In this document: in pieces, positions 24,830 to 38,332 of the stretch
Layout of the letters: the number at the start of each line of letters is the position of its first letter
Numbering within the stretch: position 1 is the stretch's first letter
Source: Oxyruncus cristatus
Lineage: Eukaryota; Chordata; Aves; Passeriformes; Cotingidae
Assembly: GCA_013399855.1 (NCBI GenBank)
Contig: VXAY01006800.1
Span: 1,092,578 to 1,156,577 of the forward strand
Length of the DNA stretch: 64,000 bases
Direction of reading: 5' to 3'
The notes under the pieces: model-generated
Databases searched by the model: none
What the model was told of the DNA's origin: nothing
Seen by the model: only the letters and a program-made list of their open reading frames with translations
Program-made: the position numbers and the translations under genes

Positions 24830-25105
24830 GCTGTCTTTCAGCAGCTATTAATGCCTAATTAAAATCACATTCATGAAGAAGTTCCCTAAAGAGCTCCTTT
24901 AGGGATACCAGTGTATTTTTCCGAGACTTGTATCTGTTTCTGCTACTTCTAAGATGAAGATAGCTGAGTCACAGTGAATGCTAATTTCTGTAATGAGATC
25001 GCCTCGTGCAGAGGCATTCCCTCTGGTGTGAAGAACTGACAGTGCTGCAGATGCATCAGATCATTTAGAAGGACCTGAACCAGCATCAACCTGTCATGTC
25101 CTCCA
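24830..25105. promoter_or_regulatory. Candidate conserved non-coding segment with a short palindrome
   Basis: Contains GCAGCTATTAATGCCTAATTAAAATC, read as two pieces around 24841-24866, a 21-base inverted repeat at 24884-24904 (arms CCCTAAAG and CTTTAGGG around AGCTC), an AP-1-like TGAGTCAC near 24965, and a CpG-bearing GAGATCGCCTCGTGC near 24996. No repeat family was recognised. Enhancer-like by texture only. Confidence 0.28.
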
Positions 25106-25109
25106 GGGA

Positions 25110-28100
25110 AAGACAGGTAAGAGGAAAAGAAAGAGAAAAGTCACCTCAACAGAGAAGTTGTTCACTGTGAAAACAAGGCTGCTTTAAGCTTGTCATTTCA
25201 ATGGTTCGGGTCACAAGTGACCTAGGGAAACACAATTGGGATTTTTTTCAATTGATCTTGTTCTTATTGCATTTCACAGAATTCAGTCTTCCTGCACTCT
25301 GTCCCAGACACCTTCTTAATCTCTTTCTCTCCCACTTTTCTGTAATCTACATTCCTGTTCTACTGCCAATCTGACATATTTTGCATCTTTTCTTCTTTTA
25401 TTCTGCCTCATGCACTTTCTTAGTCTCCCTCTGTTTCTCTTTAGTTTGACTTTACTGGACAACATTTTCCTGATTTCCTGTTTTCCCCTGTAGTTTGTAT
25501 GAGATCTTGCTAACAGGGTTTGTGCTTTCTCACATCATTCATCAGTTCTTCCCCTGCTTCTTGGATACCTCCAAAAACATCTTTTTCTATCCAACCTCTA
25601 CTACTTAAAGTCTTCATGTTAGTATTTTTTCATTATTTTTATGCCAAAAAGAAGTCTTATGATTAAGGTTTTGCACCAGACGCTGGATATGTGGAATTGT
25701 TAAAGTCTTTCTTTAAAATCAGGAACGCTGGTATTACTCGAGGGGGAAGGTACCGAAGAGATAGGTGTAAGAACTGAATTCCTGCCTCTGGACTACTTTC
25801 TCCTCAAAACTCTTTGTCTTCCTTGTTTAGAAAATACTCAATGTTTGTACCATGTTTACTATGGGAGCAGTAACAGTAATGAATATACGATGAAGGGCAA
25901 AGTGCCTTTTTAAAGTGCACTAAGAACTGAGCTTCATAAAAGGCTGTCATTACAGAGCTGTGGCATATTACTTCAGCCTCAGATATTCATTTTTCCTCAC
26001 TAAATTCCTAAGAATATGCTTATTATTCCTTCCTTGTCCTAAATTCTTGCATATTGGTGTATACACTGACAAGCTGTTGCTACATTTCACCTCAGGGATT
26101 TCTGTACTTCACTGCTTGATGAAGTAATCCCTTTGTCTGGTTTCTACTTAAAATCTCTTGGGATAAAAGGTAACATATGAAGATGTGTAGAATTTCACTC
26201 ATTTTATTCCAGTCTAGCTGTAAAAAATTGAAAGAAATGATAATGCAAACAATAAGATACAGACAATAAAATTCTGTGAGGAACAGGTATTAGAAAAAAT
26301 TACTGAATTGTTTAACTCCAAAATAATATCCATCCATCCCTTGATTTTTAAACAGTTTTTATTGCGTGACTCATTCATCAAATGTTGAGGTCAGCAAATA
26401 ATGTTAACATACAGTAAAAATTCCTGATGACCACCCGTTGCATGTAAAGTATCAACGTTTTGCTTGTTGTATGTGACACAGAAGGAGGAAGTAACACAAC
26501 CTGCATTTTATTACTTGAATCAGATGCAAAAGGTTTTCAAAACTTCAAATTCAACTGAAAGCAGCTGTTGGGAAAATATCATTACATTATACCTTAAGCT
26601 ACAAAAGCCAATTTAATGGTGACATTTTATTTTATTCAGATGGTCCCTTCTTTTATTCTGTCTAACCCAGTAAAGCCTGTGGAAATTGTATCTGGATGAA
26701 ATCACCAGAAGGTGAAGGGCCCATGACTAAAAACATTCTTTAAAGATTATTCAAGGTTACAGTCAAATGGAATAGCAGCACTAACGAGAGCAAAGGTCTC
26801 CATAGCTACAGGAAGTAATATTACATCGTTTAGCAGGACCTACAAGAAAACACAGGCTTCTTGCTAGATTTGGTTAGATGTTGATTAAAATGCTGAACAA
26901 AACCATTGGATTCAACAGTAAACACAGGCATTTTAAAATGGAAGGATGCAATTTTTTCAAATCAGTGTTCAGTGGAATCTGCAGGTGGAATTACCTCACA
27001 CTCGATTCAATTCAAATTATACTCATTGCACAGTTTAGTTAACTATTTTAGCAAATTACTTTTTACTTGTCTCTCAGCTTGGATATTAATGTGTTCATCC
27101 TTCATGGGGACTGAGCAAAGCCACTGTGCTTTCACCTGTAACTTCAGTAGATATGATAAACTTGAGAGAAGTCATTCAAGTCAGCACAGAGTTGAGCCTG
27201 TGCCGGTGTCCAGCCCATGACTACACTCAACAGAGGACACTTCCAGGAGCATGAGCATAAAATGTCTCTGCCCTTTGACATCTCTCCAGCTTCTGGGCTG
27301 CAGGTGCAGCTCATCTTTCTGGCTGGCAGCCCTCTAAAAGGGCTTCCATCGAACCGCGACTATCACCTTCTTTAACTAGCTTAAAATTTTCAGTTTCAGA
27401 TCACCCTGTGAATGTCAGCTTAATGATTTAAGTTTTCATTATATGAGAAAAAGTACTACTCTCTTTTGTTTTCAACCTGCTGCCAGTTACCTTCACTTGG
27501 TATCCTGCTAAACTTGTTGGAGTAATGCTGAATGCTGCCTAATCAGATATTAGGATCAGAAGAGATTAAAATATAAAACTAAATTCTTCAAAGCCCAGGG
27601 ATACTGCTGGATAGACAAATTTGTATATCTGTGTTTTCATATACTAGGTCAAATAACACCTCCAGTCTGATGAGTTACCTTAATAATGAGATGATTCTGT
27701 AATGTACATTCTGTTTATTTGGGACCTTTGTCAAAACTCTTCAGAATAAAATGGTTGACATCCTTATTTCTTAGAAAAATAAAGATGGGGGACTCCAAAG
27801 CTCTTCAGGAAATCATCATAGTTGCATCTATATGTGATCAGAACAAAATATACATGAGCATATGCATACATATAGCTATCCTTAGGTATATACATTTTTA
27901 TCAAAATATAACAAGTTTTTCAATATATCAATTTCAGCTTATGAACATTTTATGTAAAATAAAACATAACAATAAAACCATGGTCAATTCACAGAACAAA
28001 CAAAATTATTTGATTTCCCTCCAAATTCAATAACCTGAATGTTACTATTAAATCTTGGGTTAACTGTTCAAGATTTAAGGAGTATTTTCAGAGGTGTCCC

Positions 28101-31100
28101 AACAGTTTATCCAATCAATAGCCATTTTCCTACGTAGCTTACGATACACTTGAATGTAACTGTTCTCTTGTTATGCATCTGCATAATCAAGCCTTAAAAC
28201 AGATATCTTTGTCTGCCCATGAAAGAATCAGAAAAAGGAAATTTTTACCCATCTTTAAAAGACCTTTCCAAACACCAGCATACCAGAAGCTTATATATAC
28301 AGAGACCAAGAATTTTGAGAAAGTTCAGGACAGTCAGTGCTGTCAAAGAAATTTCTTGCAAAAAGGACAGCCTTGATTCCACTGAATTACAGTAATGCTG
28401 AGGTGGGAGAATTTTTCAAAAATCCCCTCTGATCCAATTTCTGTCTTCGCAGTTTAAAGTTCACTGGAGTTTGAACTGACGGAGAGATTAGAAGGATGGA
28501 ATCACTGCTGAAATTCTGCAACTGTTATGAAGCATAAACATCAGGAAATTAATTGATTTCTCCCAACTGAATTGCATATGGTGTGCAATATTTGAGTTGG
28601 CAAAGCATAAATAGGTTGGTCCTTTTGAATTAGATCATAACAAAATTTCTTTAAATTATTTTTTTTTTCCATTTCCCACATGGCATTCCCATTATTTACA
28701 AAGCCAATGTGGTTTTCCCTATTGTTTTGGAAAACTCTTTCTTAGATCAAAAAATACAAGATCGTATTTCTTCATGCATGACTTATGCATCTGTTGACTT
28801 ATGAATCTGTTCTAATGACTTGTTTTAATGCAAAAAAGATGAAGTGAAATAAAAATTAAATTGGGAATTTGTGTGCTTTTATAATTCAAAATGCATGCCT
28901 ATGTTGAAAAATTATGGCAATATTTTACTGTATTAAGTTAATTTGTTTATACAAATACTGCTCTGTATACTTACTGCAAGCGATGCACACATTTGTAGAA
29001 CTGGAAAAATAGATTGACATGTGAGGAAAGCACATCTTACCAAAAACTCCTCCCAGTTCCATTTCTAAGAATTTATGAAGCAATTCTAATGCAAGAGTAT
29101 CTCACTGGAGGCAACATTCATTTGCCATCTTTGGATCTCACAGTGGTGAGGCATTTAAGCATGGGAGTTGGGAAGGGAGGAAAATGTTAGCAAAATCTCC
29201 TAAAACAGAATTTTCAGCCTATCCTGCTAGGTTGGGGGAGAAGTCTGGTTCAGCATTTCTGCATGCAGTAAGGATGTTTTGCCACATTCAACCTTGTTTT
29301 CAGGCTGTCAGGTACATTACACAGCATGTATAATTTGTATTGCACATAATCTACATTTGATGACTGTCACGGTATGCTGTAATACCCACTTTTCTTTGAA
29401 GTATTTACAACTACTGGAGAGTCCAAAAGATTTTGGATTGTTAGAAGGGCAAGAAAATAAGTTTTAATTTGTCTAATTTGCTGATTGTAATGAATATTGT
29501 TGTTGTACATGACGAATGTCAAGCAGTTTTTATGTTCATATCTGCTAGCAAGGGCTTCTAGCTGCTTTACTAGAAAGGTTTTCTTGTTACAGTCGCCTAG
29601 AAGCACATTTTAAAACATTATTTCTAGTTAACATCAGTATGGAAATAATTCTGCCTGCAATGACCATATTTCAGTGGAAATTCCTCTCAAAATATAATGA
29701 ATAGGTTAAAATGTGTTTAGACAAGTTAGGGCAAATCATGTGTTAGTTACATTTTTATAGTTTTGTGATGATTTTTCAATCATTTAATCCAAGGAGAAAC
29801 TACATTTCCCAGCTGTACCAGATAAAACTTTTGAGTCAGAAATCCCATGAACGATAAGAAACAGAATCAAGACTTCCATGCTATGGAAGATACTCGAGTC
29901 TGTAGGCAAAAGTCTGGACTTCTTCAGAATCTGTTCAAGGCATGTTTAGTCTGTGCCATACACTGTAGCAGAGGTATAAACAGCTGCATCTGATGTACAC
30001 CCCAAGTCATCCATAGCTGTAGATCTTGAAAAACTGTTTCTAAGCACCTCAAACCAACAGACAACATAGGCTGATAGTTTGGAGAATGCTGTGGTGGAAT
30101 TCTCTCCTGCACTACTCGAAAAGCATGTAGTGGGTGATGGAAGCTGAATGTAACCCAGAATTTTTGCCAGCTTTTTTCCTCTCCTCCAGCTTGAAATTCT
30201 TTGAAGGCCCTACTGAAAATTGCTGCCTCCTAAGAAATATTGCTAGCTAGCAGTACTATGCTAGTCTTGAAAAAGAACAATCTATCAGAGGCTGTAAATA
30301 CTCACGTGCTCCAGGTTCTGCTGCTAAAGAGGAGATATGCTGCAATACTGGAGTAGGAAGGATACAGAGTTTGCTTTCTTCCATGTAAGGAAATCATTTC
30401 CCCGGCGTTTAATGGAACAAATACAGCTCCAAATGCTTCCTATTCCTGTACTAGTGTGGCACAGCATCTGGCCTATATTTGTTAACTCCTTCGAAAGTCA
30501 CAGACCCAGATTTTTAGAGGTTGTTGGGCTTTTTTACACAAATAGGGTGGGAGTGTTTCCCTTGAATGCCCTGAATTGTTTCTGGCGTAAAAATTATTTG
30601 ACTGAGATCAGAATCAGAGCTAGAAACTTGAAGTAATGAAGCCTACAAACAGCTGGCAAAAGCACCATTTCTCCTTGCACATTTATCTTATTCAACTTGG
30701 GGGGCCTGGGGTTAATTAGAAGAACAAAAAGTCTGTTATACAAGGCTTTGTAAAGTAGATCTGCGTTCTTTCTGGATTTAAAAGTCATTGGTTCTACTCT
30801 CTGGATAAGCATAAAAGAACTATTCACCTCTTGGTATACTCATTTCATCTCACTATTGACATTCAAGCAACTCAAACACAGCAAGAAGTCAACCTTTGGT
30901 GGTGAAACACTAATGAATCTTTAAAAGGACTGTTGATTTAATACTTTGCTGACTGGATACTGAGTTCTTTATTTTTGTTTTTCCTACTTATAAACATGCT
31001 GATTGATGAATACTTCTTTAGATTCCTTAGAATTATGAGGGTTTTCTCCTTGCTGAATTTTAATTTTGAAGTTTATTGTTCATTTTAATTAGCTAAATAT

Positions 31101-34100
31101 GTCCCAAGCAACAGTCAGGGCATTAGAAAGTGTTTGATACCAAAAATAAGATGGAGCAGCACAAGTTTCGATCAAAAAAGGACAGAATGAGAAAGTAAAC
31201 AAAAATCACCACTAGTCACTTCCTCTTATCACAAAGATTTCTCCATTTACATGGTAAGACTTTAAGCATAATCCCACAATGAAAATTCCTGATTTTCTGT
31301 TCACTTTCTTGTACACTGATTCTCTGTGTCCTGTTCTGTGCCGATGAGCAATTCACATCTTTTGCTCTGAGAAGCTTCATATTTCTTGGCTAACAAGAGA
31401 AGTTCAACGAAGAGTAATAGCATTATTTTTCCTGTGGTAGTAAATTGGATGCAAAAGGTTGTCTCATGTTGTCAGTTTCTGCTTTGCTCCTTTGCAGTAT
31501 TTTATCGGAGTTTGTTGTCACTCCTGACATCTTATTGAATGGATTTTGATACAGTGTGTTTCAAGAAGGCATCAAAGTTTGCCTCCAGTTTGAAAAGATT
31601 AAGATTCTGAAAGAAAATGTCGCAAATCCTTAGAAGTTAAAAAGATGCTATAATAGATTTTTACGTAGGTAGAAAGTCTACCATTTTCAGCAGGTAGCCA
31701 CTCTGAGAACTGCACACACATGGCAATGGAGATTGTACCAATAGCCAAGAACAAAAATGTTTAGGTAATTAAATCCACTGATGGGTTGATTTTTCGAAGG
31801 CAGCCAACTGTCTCACTTTGGACACTTGGAGGAATCAGGACTGTTCTAAGAAATCAGCACCTAGACTGCTTCCAAAAATGCATCACTGGTTTTGAAATAA
31901 TATTTATGGAAATGACATATAAATTAAAACCAGGATATTTGTTCAAGAAATACTTACTCAAACAGGCTTATTTTTCCCCAAATATTTTGTGTGTGAAATA
32001 CCATGAAATTTGAAAAGATTTATATAGAAAAAGAAAGATGAAGCAAAACAAGGAAAAGGTTCTGAATTGTATACTAATTTCTGGTATATTTTAGGATGAT
32101 TAGAATCAATACAAAGGGTAAAATAATTTAGCACATAACTGAAAGTCTTTTGTAATGCAAAAAATTGCAGCCCCTTTATCAACTGAATATTCACTTGAGA
32201 GGATACACAACAGTACACCGTAAAAAAAGTACTGCATCCATTCACATCCATAAAACTATTTCTTTGTCCTGCAAGCAGACTCTTCTCAAGTCTGATCATT
32301 CCAAGTATTAGTTAGAAAATGTTTATCTTTTCTTTAGCAACATCTTTGCCTTTTCTTTTTTTTTTAATTTTCTATTATTCCATCATTTTTTAAAAAATCA
32401 ACAAATTGAACATTTAAACTGGATTAAAAAGTCTGAATGTGTAGCTTGATTTAATATAGTACATTTCCGTCCATGGAAAATATGATTTCCAGGGAGAAAA
32501 GGTCTTCAAACTTTTAAAAATTTTTCTTAAAGCAAAACAAAAAATCCTATATTACAGATGATATAAGGTGGCTTTGAAAATTCCATGAGTTTGCATATCT
32601 TCAGGAGTCTGTGTTTAAAATTAACTCTGAAGTATGAGGCTGACGTTTTGGGGATTTTTAGCAAAGCTCATCAAAACATTAAACGAATTCCAGCTTGTGA
32701 TTTCTCATTGTTACATATGGTATATAAAACCCCGAATCTTTTGATGTCATACTCTTAATGCTGAGAAAACTGTCTGATTATTCCCTCAACTTTGATATAG
32801 GCCCAATCTAGAATGAGCCCAGAAAATAATATTTTCCAACCCCTAAGAGATAAATTTTTATTAAGCAACAGTTATGGCAGGAAAAGCAACAACTTCTTTA
32901 TTTAAACATGGTGCTTAATAAAATTTTAAATAAGATAACATATAGGGCTTGTATATAGCCTCTGCAGCAGCAGAGGTTTGCTTTTGCTAATGCCTGAGGT
33001 TTTGTCCACTGCCACATGCCTGTTTTCCTAATGAATCCATTGATATCTCTTTTCAAATAATTGTTTCTCTTCTATATAACTTAATATATTTTAAACATTG
33101 TTTATTTAATTTATGGTGCATCTCAGATTACATCATCCCACAGCACATTTTGAAATATCCAAGAAGTTATATTGCTGTATACATCCACTGGGACAAATTC
33201 TCCTCCAGTATACATACCAAGAGAAATCCTGTATGAGGAAGTCTACATGGAAGTCAATTAAGTGGCAATCATTTGCAGCACTTAATTTTACCATTAAACT
33301 CTAAGCAGGGACCATAATTTTTCAAATGTGTGTAGACATGCTATGATCAGGTCTCGGTTGGTTAGGGATTAATTCTAAGGGTTATTGAAACACAAATACG
33401 TGACATTCGTAGAGCAGAGCAAGAAGGATTTTTCTCAGTGAGTTTCACCCACAGTTAGAAATGAACTGTATTATGACAACAATGAACTCACAGTAAAACC
33501 AAATGCAGGGGTACTTCCCCCTCTCCCTCATACAAAACTATTACATTTACATAGCCATAGTTGAAACTGTTTGAGAACAAACTATTTCATTATGTTCAAA
33601 CTAGTCACCTGTTAATGTCTGATTCTCTCTTACATGCTATTTAAAACAAACCAAAACAAAATAAGGACAACAAAATAAAATAAAAAGAAAACAGTCTGCA
33701 AATTCCCTAAATATTTTTTAGTTCTAATCATGTGTTGGACGGTTTCAGATTCCTGGCCGTGTCAGCTTAACAAGATAAAGTTTCTATACATGTTTCTCTA
33801 CAAACAACAACAGGAGAAGGGAAATATGTGACAGTTGCTAAAGATTTACTTCCAAATCATGCTTTTTATTTGCTTGCACAAATGGTCAGAGAGAGTGATG
33901 AGTGACCTCGTGCTCTGAGTTCAAGCAAGTTACAAAAGGCAAAGAAAAATGGTATCACTGGTCACTGCCAGCTGAACTCCCCATTTGTCAGTACAGCTTC
34001 ATTGGAAAAGCAGGTAATACCCTTGCTAACATCACTGATAAACTTCTTCATCAGCTTTGGCCCACAATACCTCTGCTTTGTTTAAAACTGCTGCAGAAAT

Positions 34101-35000
34101 GAGTAATAAAAGCTTTGGACATTCTCAAGGGCTAATTTCATTAAGTCAGTGGATTATCATAAAATACTCCTGAATTTTATAATACAGTTTTTACAAGGAT
34201 GGATGATACAGAGAAAGAATTATTATGAAAGAATACAGTGTGGGCTAATACTTTGAACTGTAGAATTGAGTTAAGTCTCAAAGTATCAAAGCCCTCTGAA
34301 AGTTAGAAAAGGCAGAAACTTAGGTTCAGTAGTAGCTTTCTTTAACTCCAGTTTTTACTCTAAGCTAAAATCCAAATTTATGTATCCTGAATTTCACTGA
34401 GATGGTTGACAAAGCCACTTGCATCTCTGACTGTTACTACACAGCAAGGTGGGAGGAAAAAATCAGTTTCCTCGTACCATAGGTTCACACCCCTCTCCTT
34501 TCCAGACCTTCTAGTCTGTCTTCCATCCTTGATGAGTTTAGTCCACACCTCCTCAGTTCTTTCCACTTTTATCAGTCCCACCCAGTATTAGACTCGTGAT
34601 GCTGGGTAATTCTTCAACAGCAGTTACCTCTAAGCCTCCGTATAATCCTCTAATGTCACTTATCCAAGACAGTTTTCCACCCTTTGCTTGTGAAGTTCTT
34701 AGTTTTCTGAAACCCTTAAACTTTCTTCTCAACTTCACCATTAAGAACAGTCCTACAGTTCTTTCATCTGCAGAGATACATGCAGCGGCAGACAGAGAAG
34801 GATTCAGGTATTGTAGGCTATTTTGTCAGATAATGACATTGGCTCCAGTATGGAATGGCAACAGATCCATTCCGTTTGCATGGTCTTTGCTTTTGTGGAA
34901 ACAATTTTGGTCTACTTTTGGTTTCCAGGGAACATAAGGCTATGTTCCAGATCAGTACCACAAGTAGAAGCTTGTTTCACCATTTTACATGAGAGCTGTT
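25110..35000. other. Non-coding AT-rich DNA, no gene recognised
   Basis: Almost 10 kb without a frame longer than about 113 codons, and with no protein similarity I can see. Short T runs occur near 28.66 and 32.36 kb. A small inverted repeat lies at 32959-32976 (arms CCTCTGC and GCAGAGG). A patch around 34.4-35.1 kb is less AT-rich and carries overlapping open frames on both strands. No transposon ends were recognised. Confidence 0.55.
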
Positions 35001-36841
35001 CAGTCCACCTCTGCCTGACACTTCGCTGCCTGCATTCTAGTCCTTCTGCAGCATGTGAAGCTGGTCAGATATTTGTGGTTCATGAGGCTGCTGAGGCAGC
35101 TGGGAAGCCCTATTTCTTCCCAGTTTACACCTCACACTGTAGCGTCTTTTCTCTCTGGTGACCTCACACTTAACCATTTATTTCGTGATGTAGTGCACTG
35201 ACATATTCTGCTGCCCACCATTGTCTAACAAGAAGGAGTATTATTCCTTTAGAGAAAGGAATTATGTATCCATAACTGGAACTTCAGTAACATTGCAGTT
35301 TTCATGGATATATCTAAAATCCATCATTTAGAGTGACATATTTGAGGCAGCATTTTTGGTATGCTGCTCCACTGCCATGTACTTTACAATGATCTTTACT
35401 TTTTGTGCCTTCCAAAAGCTTTAGAAACTCCCACACCAAGTGGGGGGAAGAAGGCAAAGGCTTTAACTTTTCATGGCAGTTAAACAAACAAGATTATTGT
35501 GGGTTGCTAAAACAAACATACAAACTGGGTGGAGCAACTTATTTTGCAGAGTCCTTGTTCTTAGATCAGTTTTAGCTTGTAGTCTTTTAATTTGGCTTTA
35601 ATATTTGCCATCCTTAAGAATTTATTTTTTTTTCTCATTCTTATGATTTTTCAGAAGCATCATGGGGACAAGATGGGAGGGAAGAAATAATTGTGAGAAT
35701 TTGAAATGTATCCACGTGGGCTGTCATGTTATAGGAAATCTAGGACTGTAGGGAGAATAAGCCCTGACGCTCCACCATGGGTTAATTCCCACGTCTCTGC
35801 CAGAGGCTGTGGAGTGGTAGCGCTCAGTGCTGAAAGGGGGGATCCAAGGAATGAGTCGCAGAGTGAAAAAAGTAGGAGATGTATCATACATGGAAAAGGT
35901 AGCATGTTTCAGTTTCCTTCAGTGCAGGCTTTAGAGGTACAATTGACAGGGTAAATCTGTAAAGCAGTTTGGTGCAAGGTTCCAACAAGTATCAGTGTAG
36001 TGTCTGCTGGAGATTTTAACCATCTGAAGAGGTCTTGTCGTGGAGATAAAGCAGAAAGTACAAAAATCTCAGGATACTCTGAGCTGAACACATTAGCCTT
36101 TTAGTCTAATATCAAATTTGAAGAGAAGGTAGAATAATACAGCAGGATGCAAATCAGCACTGAATAGTACTAAGCCAACTAAGCCTCATGCAGGGGTTGC
36201 AGTGCTAGTACAGAGTCAGTAGCAGTATCCAAGTAAAAACTGCATTTTGGCTCTCACATTAATGCCCAGCTCTTACCCCCACTACAGCACTGAGAACTCG
36301 CAAATTCCTCCTGTTTCAGGGCTCTTGAGCTGCCTGACCTTGTGCACAGTGTATGGAAAGGCGACGAGAAGTTGTGGTGCTCGGCAATGCCCAAGTGTAT
36401 GTGCTTATCTTATCTTGGATTGTCCCACAATACAGGGCATGCCCTTGTCACTTGATGCAGTGGGCAGGAGAGAAAGGTTGTCAGGCAGCACTGGGTTGTG
36501 GCTGCTCCTCAACTCCCTGCAATCCTTGCAGACACAAAGCAAGAATTGATGACCCGGTAAAGCTTGTCATGTAGTTACCACAGAAAACAATCGGAAACAA
36601 TGGGGTACGAGAAGGTACAATGTTGAACAGTTTTATCACAGAATGATAACATATATCACTGTACACTTTTACCCTGCCCTGAAAGAGATATCTTTGCCTA
36701 GACCCCAAATATATTTATCCTTAGTGGTTTAACATTAAAAAAATAAAATATTAGAAGTAGTTATGTGCAATTTTACTTTTATTTTTTATTCCAGTAATTT
36801 TTAAACTTACAAAAGTCTTTATTCAATACACATTCATATAG

Positions 36842-36872
36842 TCTATTATCTTATCAGTGAGTAGATAATAGA
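36842..36872. repeat. Small perfect inverted repeat
   Basis: Arms TCTATTATCT (36842-36851) and AGATAATAGA (36863-36872) are exact reverse complements around an 11-base loop in AT-rich DNA. This could occur by chance. Confidence 0.7.
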
Positions 36873-38271
36873 TTCCTTTTTATTTTCTTACTGTTTGTGC
36901 CACTTGGACATGTTTGCTTTTTAATGGTTTTTAAATAGCAAAGAATAATTATAACAGATTCTCTACAAAACAGTCAATTTTTTTTCTACAGTTAAGTTTA
37001 AAGTTATGTAAAAATTATTGGATTTGTTTAAAGAGATCTCTTTTTAAATATATTTAATTCTTTTCACACTACTCTAAGGTCAGCCCAGGAAGGATATGTC
37101 TTCATTTGATAGCCTTAATCTAAATCTTTGTGGTTAACCTCTGATAGCCTTTTTGGCCTCTGTTTAGAACCTCATATCAGACCTGTCCACTCTTCTAAAT
37201 ATACCCTGATCTATGCCTCTATTTTAGTATACAGCCCAGAAATTACCTTTCAAGTTCTGTACACTCAGTTCAAAGACCTTAAACTGGCAGGATCGACACA
37301 CAGACAGAAAGGAAGCAGCAGGAAATCTAGGAAAAAAACAACAGAGAAAATAAGTGATTTGTATTTAAAAGCAAAGAATAGAAATCAGTTTCAAATATAG
37401 AAAGATAAATAATTTTGAGAAATGTGATAATTTTTCTACCTTTTTGAAGATCTCTGTAGAAACCTTCCCTTCCCCCTCTGAGCCTGAAAGTGAAGTCTAA
37501 TAAGAAGGTAACTTAATCTTTCTTTGAACCCAGGTGGATTTGCACACATTAATGTCTGATTGAAATCTGGTTGTAATATCACCAAATGAGCTGTAAACTT
37601 GCTCTCCCTACACTACTGGAAATCTTTTTGTCCTTTCTCCATGACCAAAGGGTATGTTTGGGGCTTTTTTGCACAGTATATCTTTTCAGCTGGCCTTCCT
37701 GAACATACCCTTGAATTCTCCTGTAATAGATTTACCTGACCACAGCCTCCTGTGGTGGTTTCTGGGGTGGTGCTGTGGGGATGTTACACTGAACCGTTGG
37801 TCTAACCATATCTGAGATCATCAGATAAAGTGGTACATCCATGAGAAGCATCACCATGCTTATGTGGAGAGAAAATCTCAGTTCTGAACACATAATTGTG
37901 TCAGCCCTATGTCATGCTGAGTCAAGTCCCAGCCTGAAACCATTTGTCAAGGCTGCCACACGCAGGCCGTTCATATACTCTAGTATGCTGTTTACATGAA
38001 GATGTGGCCTCACGAAGAAAGTCTGGGGCAAAGCAGGTGACTCAGCTAAATGTTCTGACTCACAGGCTTGTGCTCTGACTAGTGGGTCACTCTTCCTCTC
38101 ATCCGTAGATCCAGCTGTTCCTGGCTTTCCTGCAAGGATCTCGACCAAAACTCGTTGAAGTTAAAATAAATAATACCACTGGCATGTGGGGGCTGTGAGT
38201 CACTTCCAGACTAAAATGAATTTGGCTTTCAGTATTTTTTCTGTATTACTCCTTATTAAAAACACAATCCC

Positions 38272-38300
38272 TTTTTTTTTCTTTTTTTCCCTTTTTTTCC

Positions 38301-38331
<31 letters not shown>

Positions 38332-38332
38332 T
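38272..38332. repeat. T-rich tract followed by (GT)n
   Basis: About 47 bases of T interrupted by a few C, then roughly seven GT units. A compound microsatellite. It yields a false Phe-rich, membrane-like open frame at 38186-38434. Confidence 0.9.

Noticed and set aside
34378..35161. Cluster of overlapping frames up to 113 codons on both strands
   Set aside because: Mutually exclusive frames with no homology I recognise, consistent with a less AT-rich patch that has few stops.
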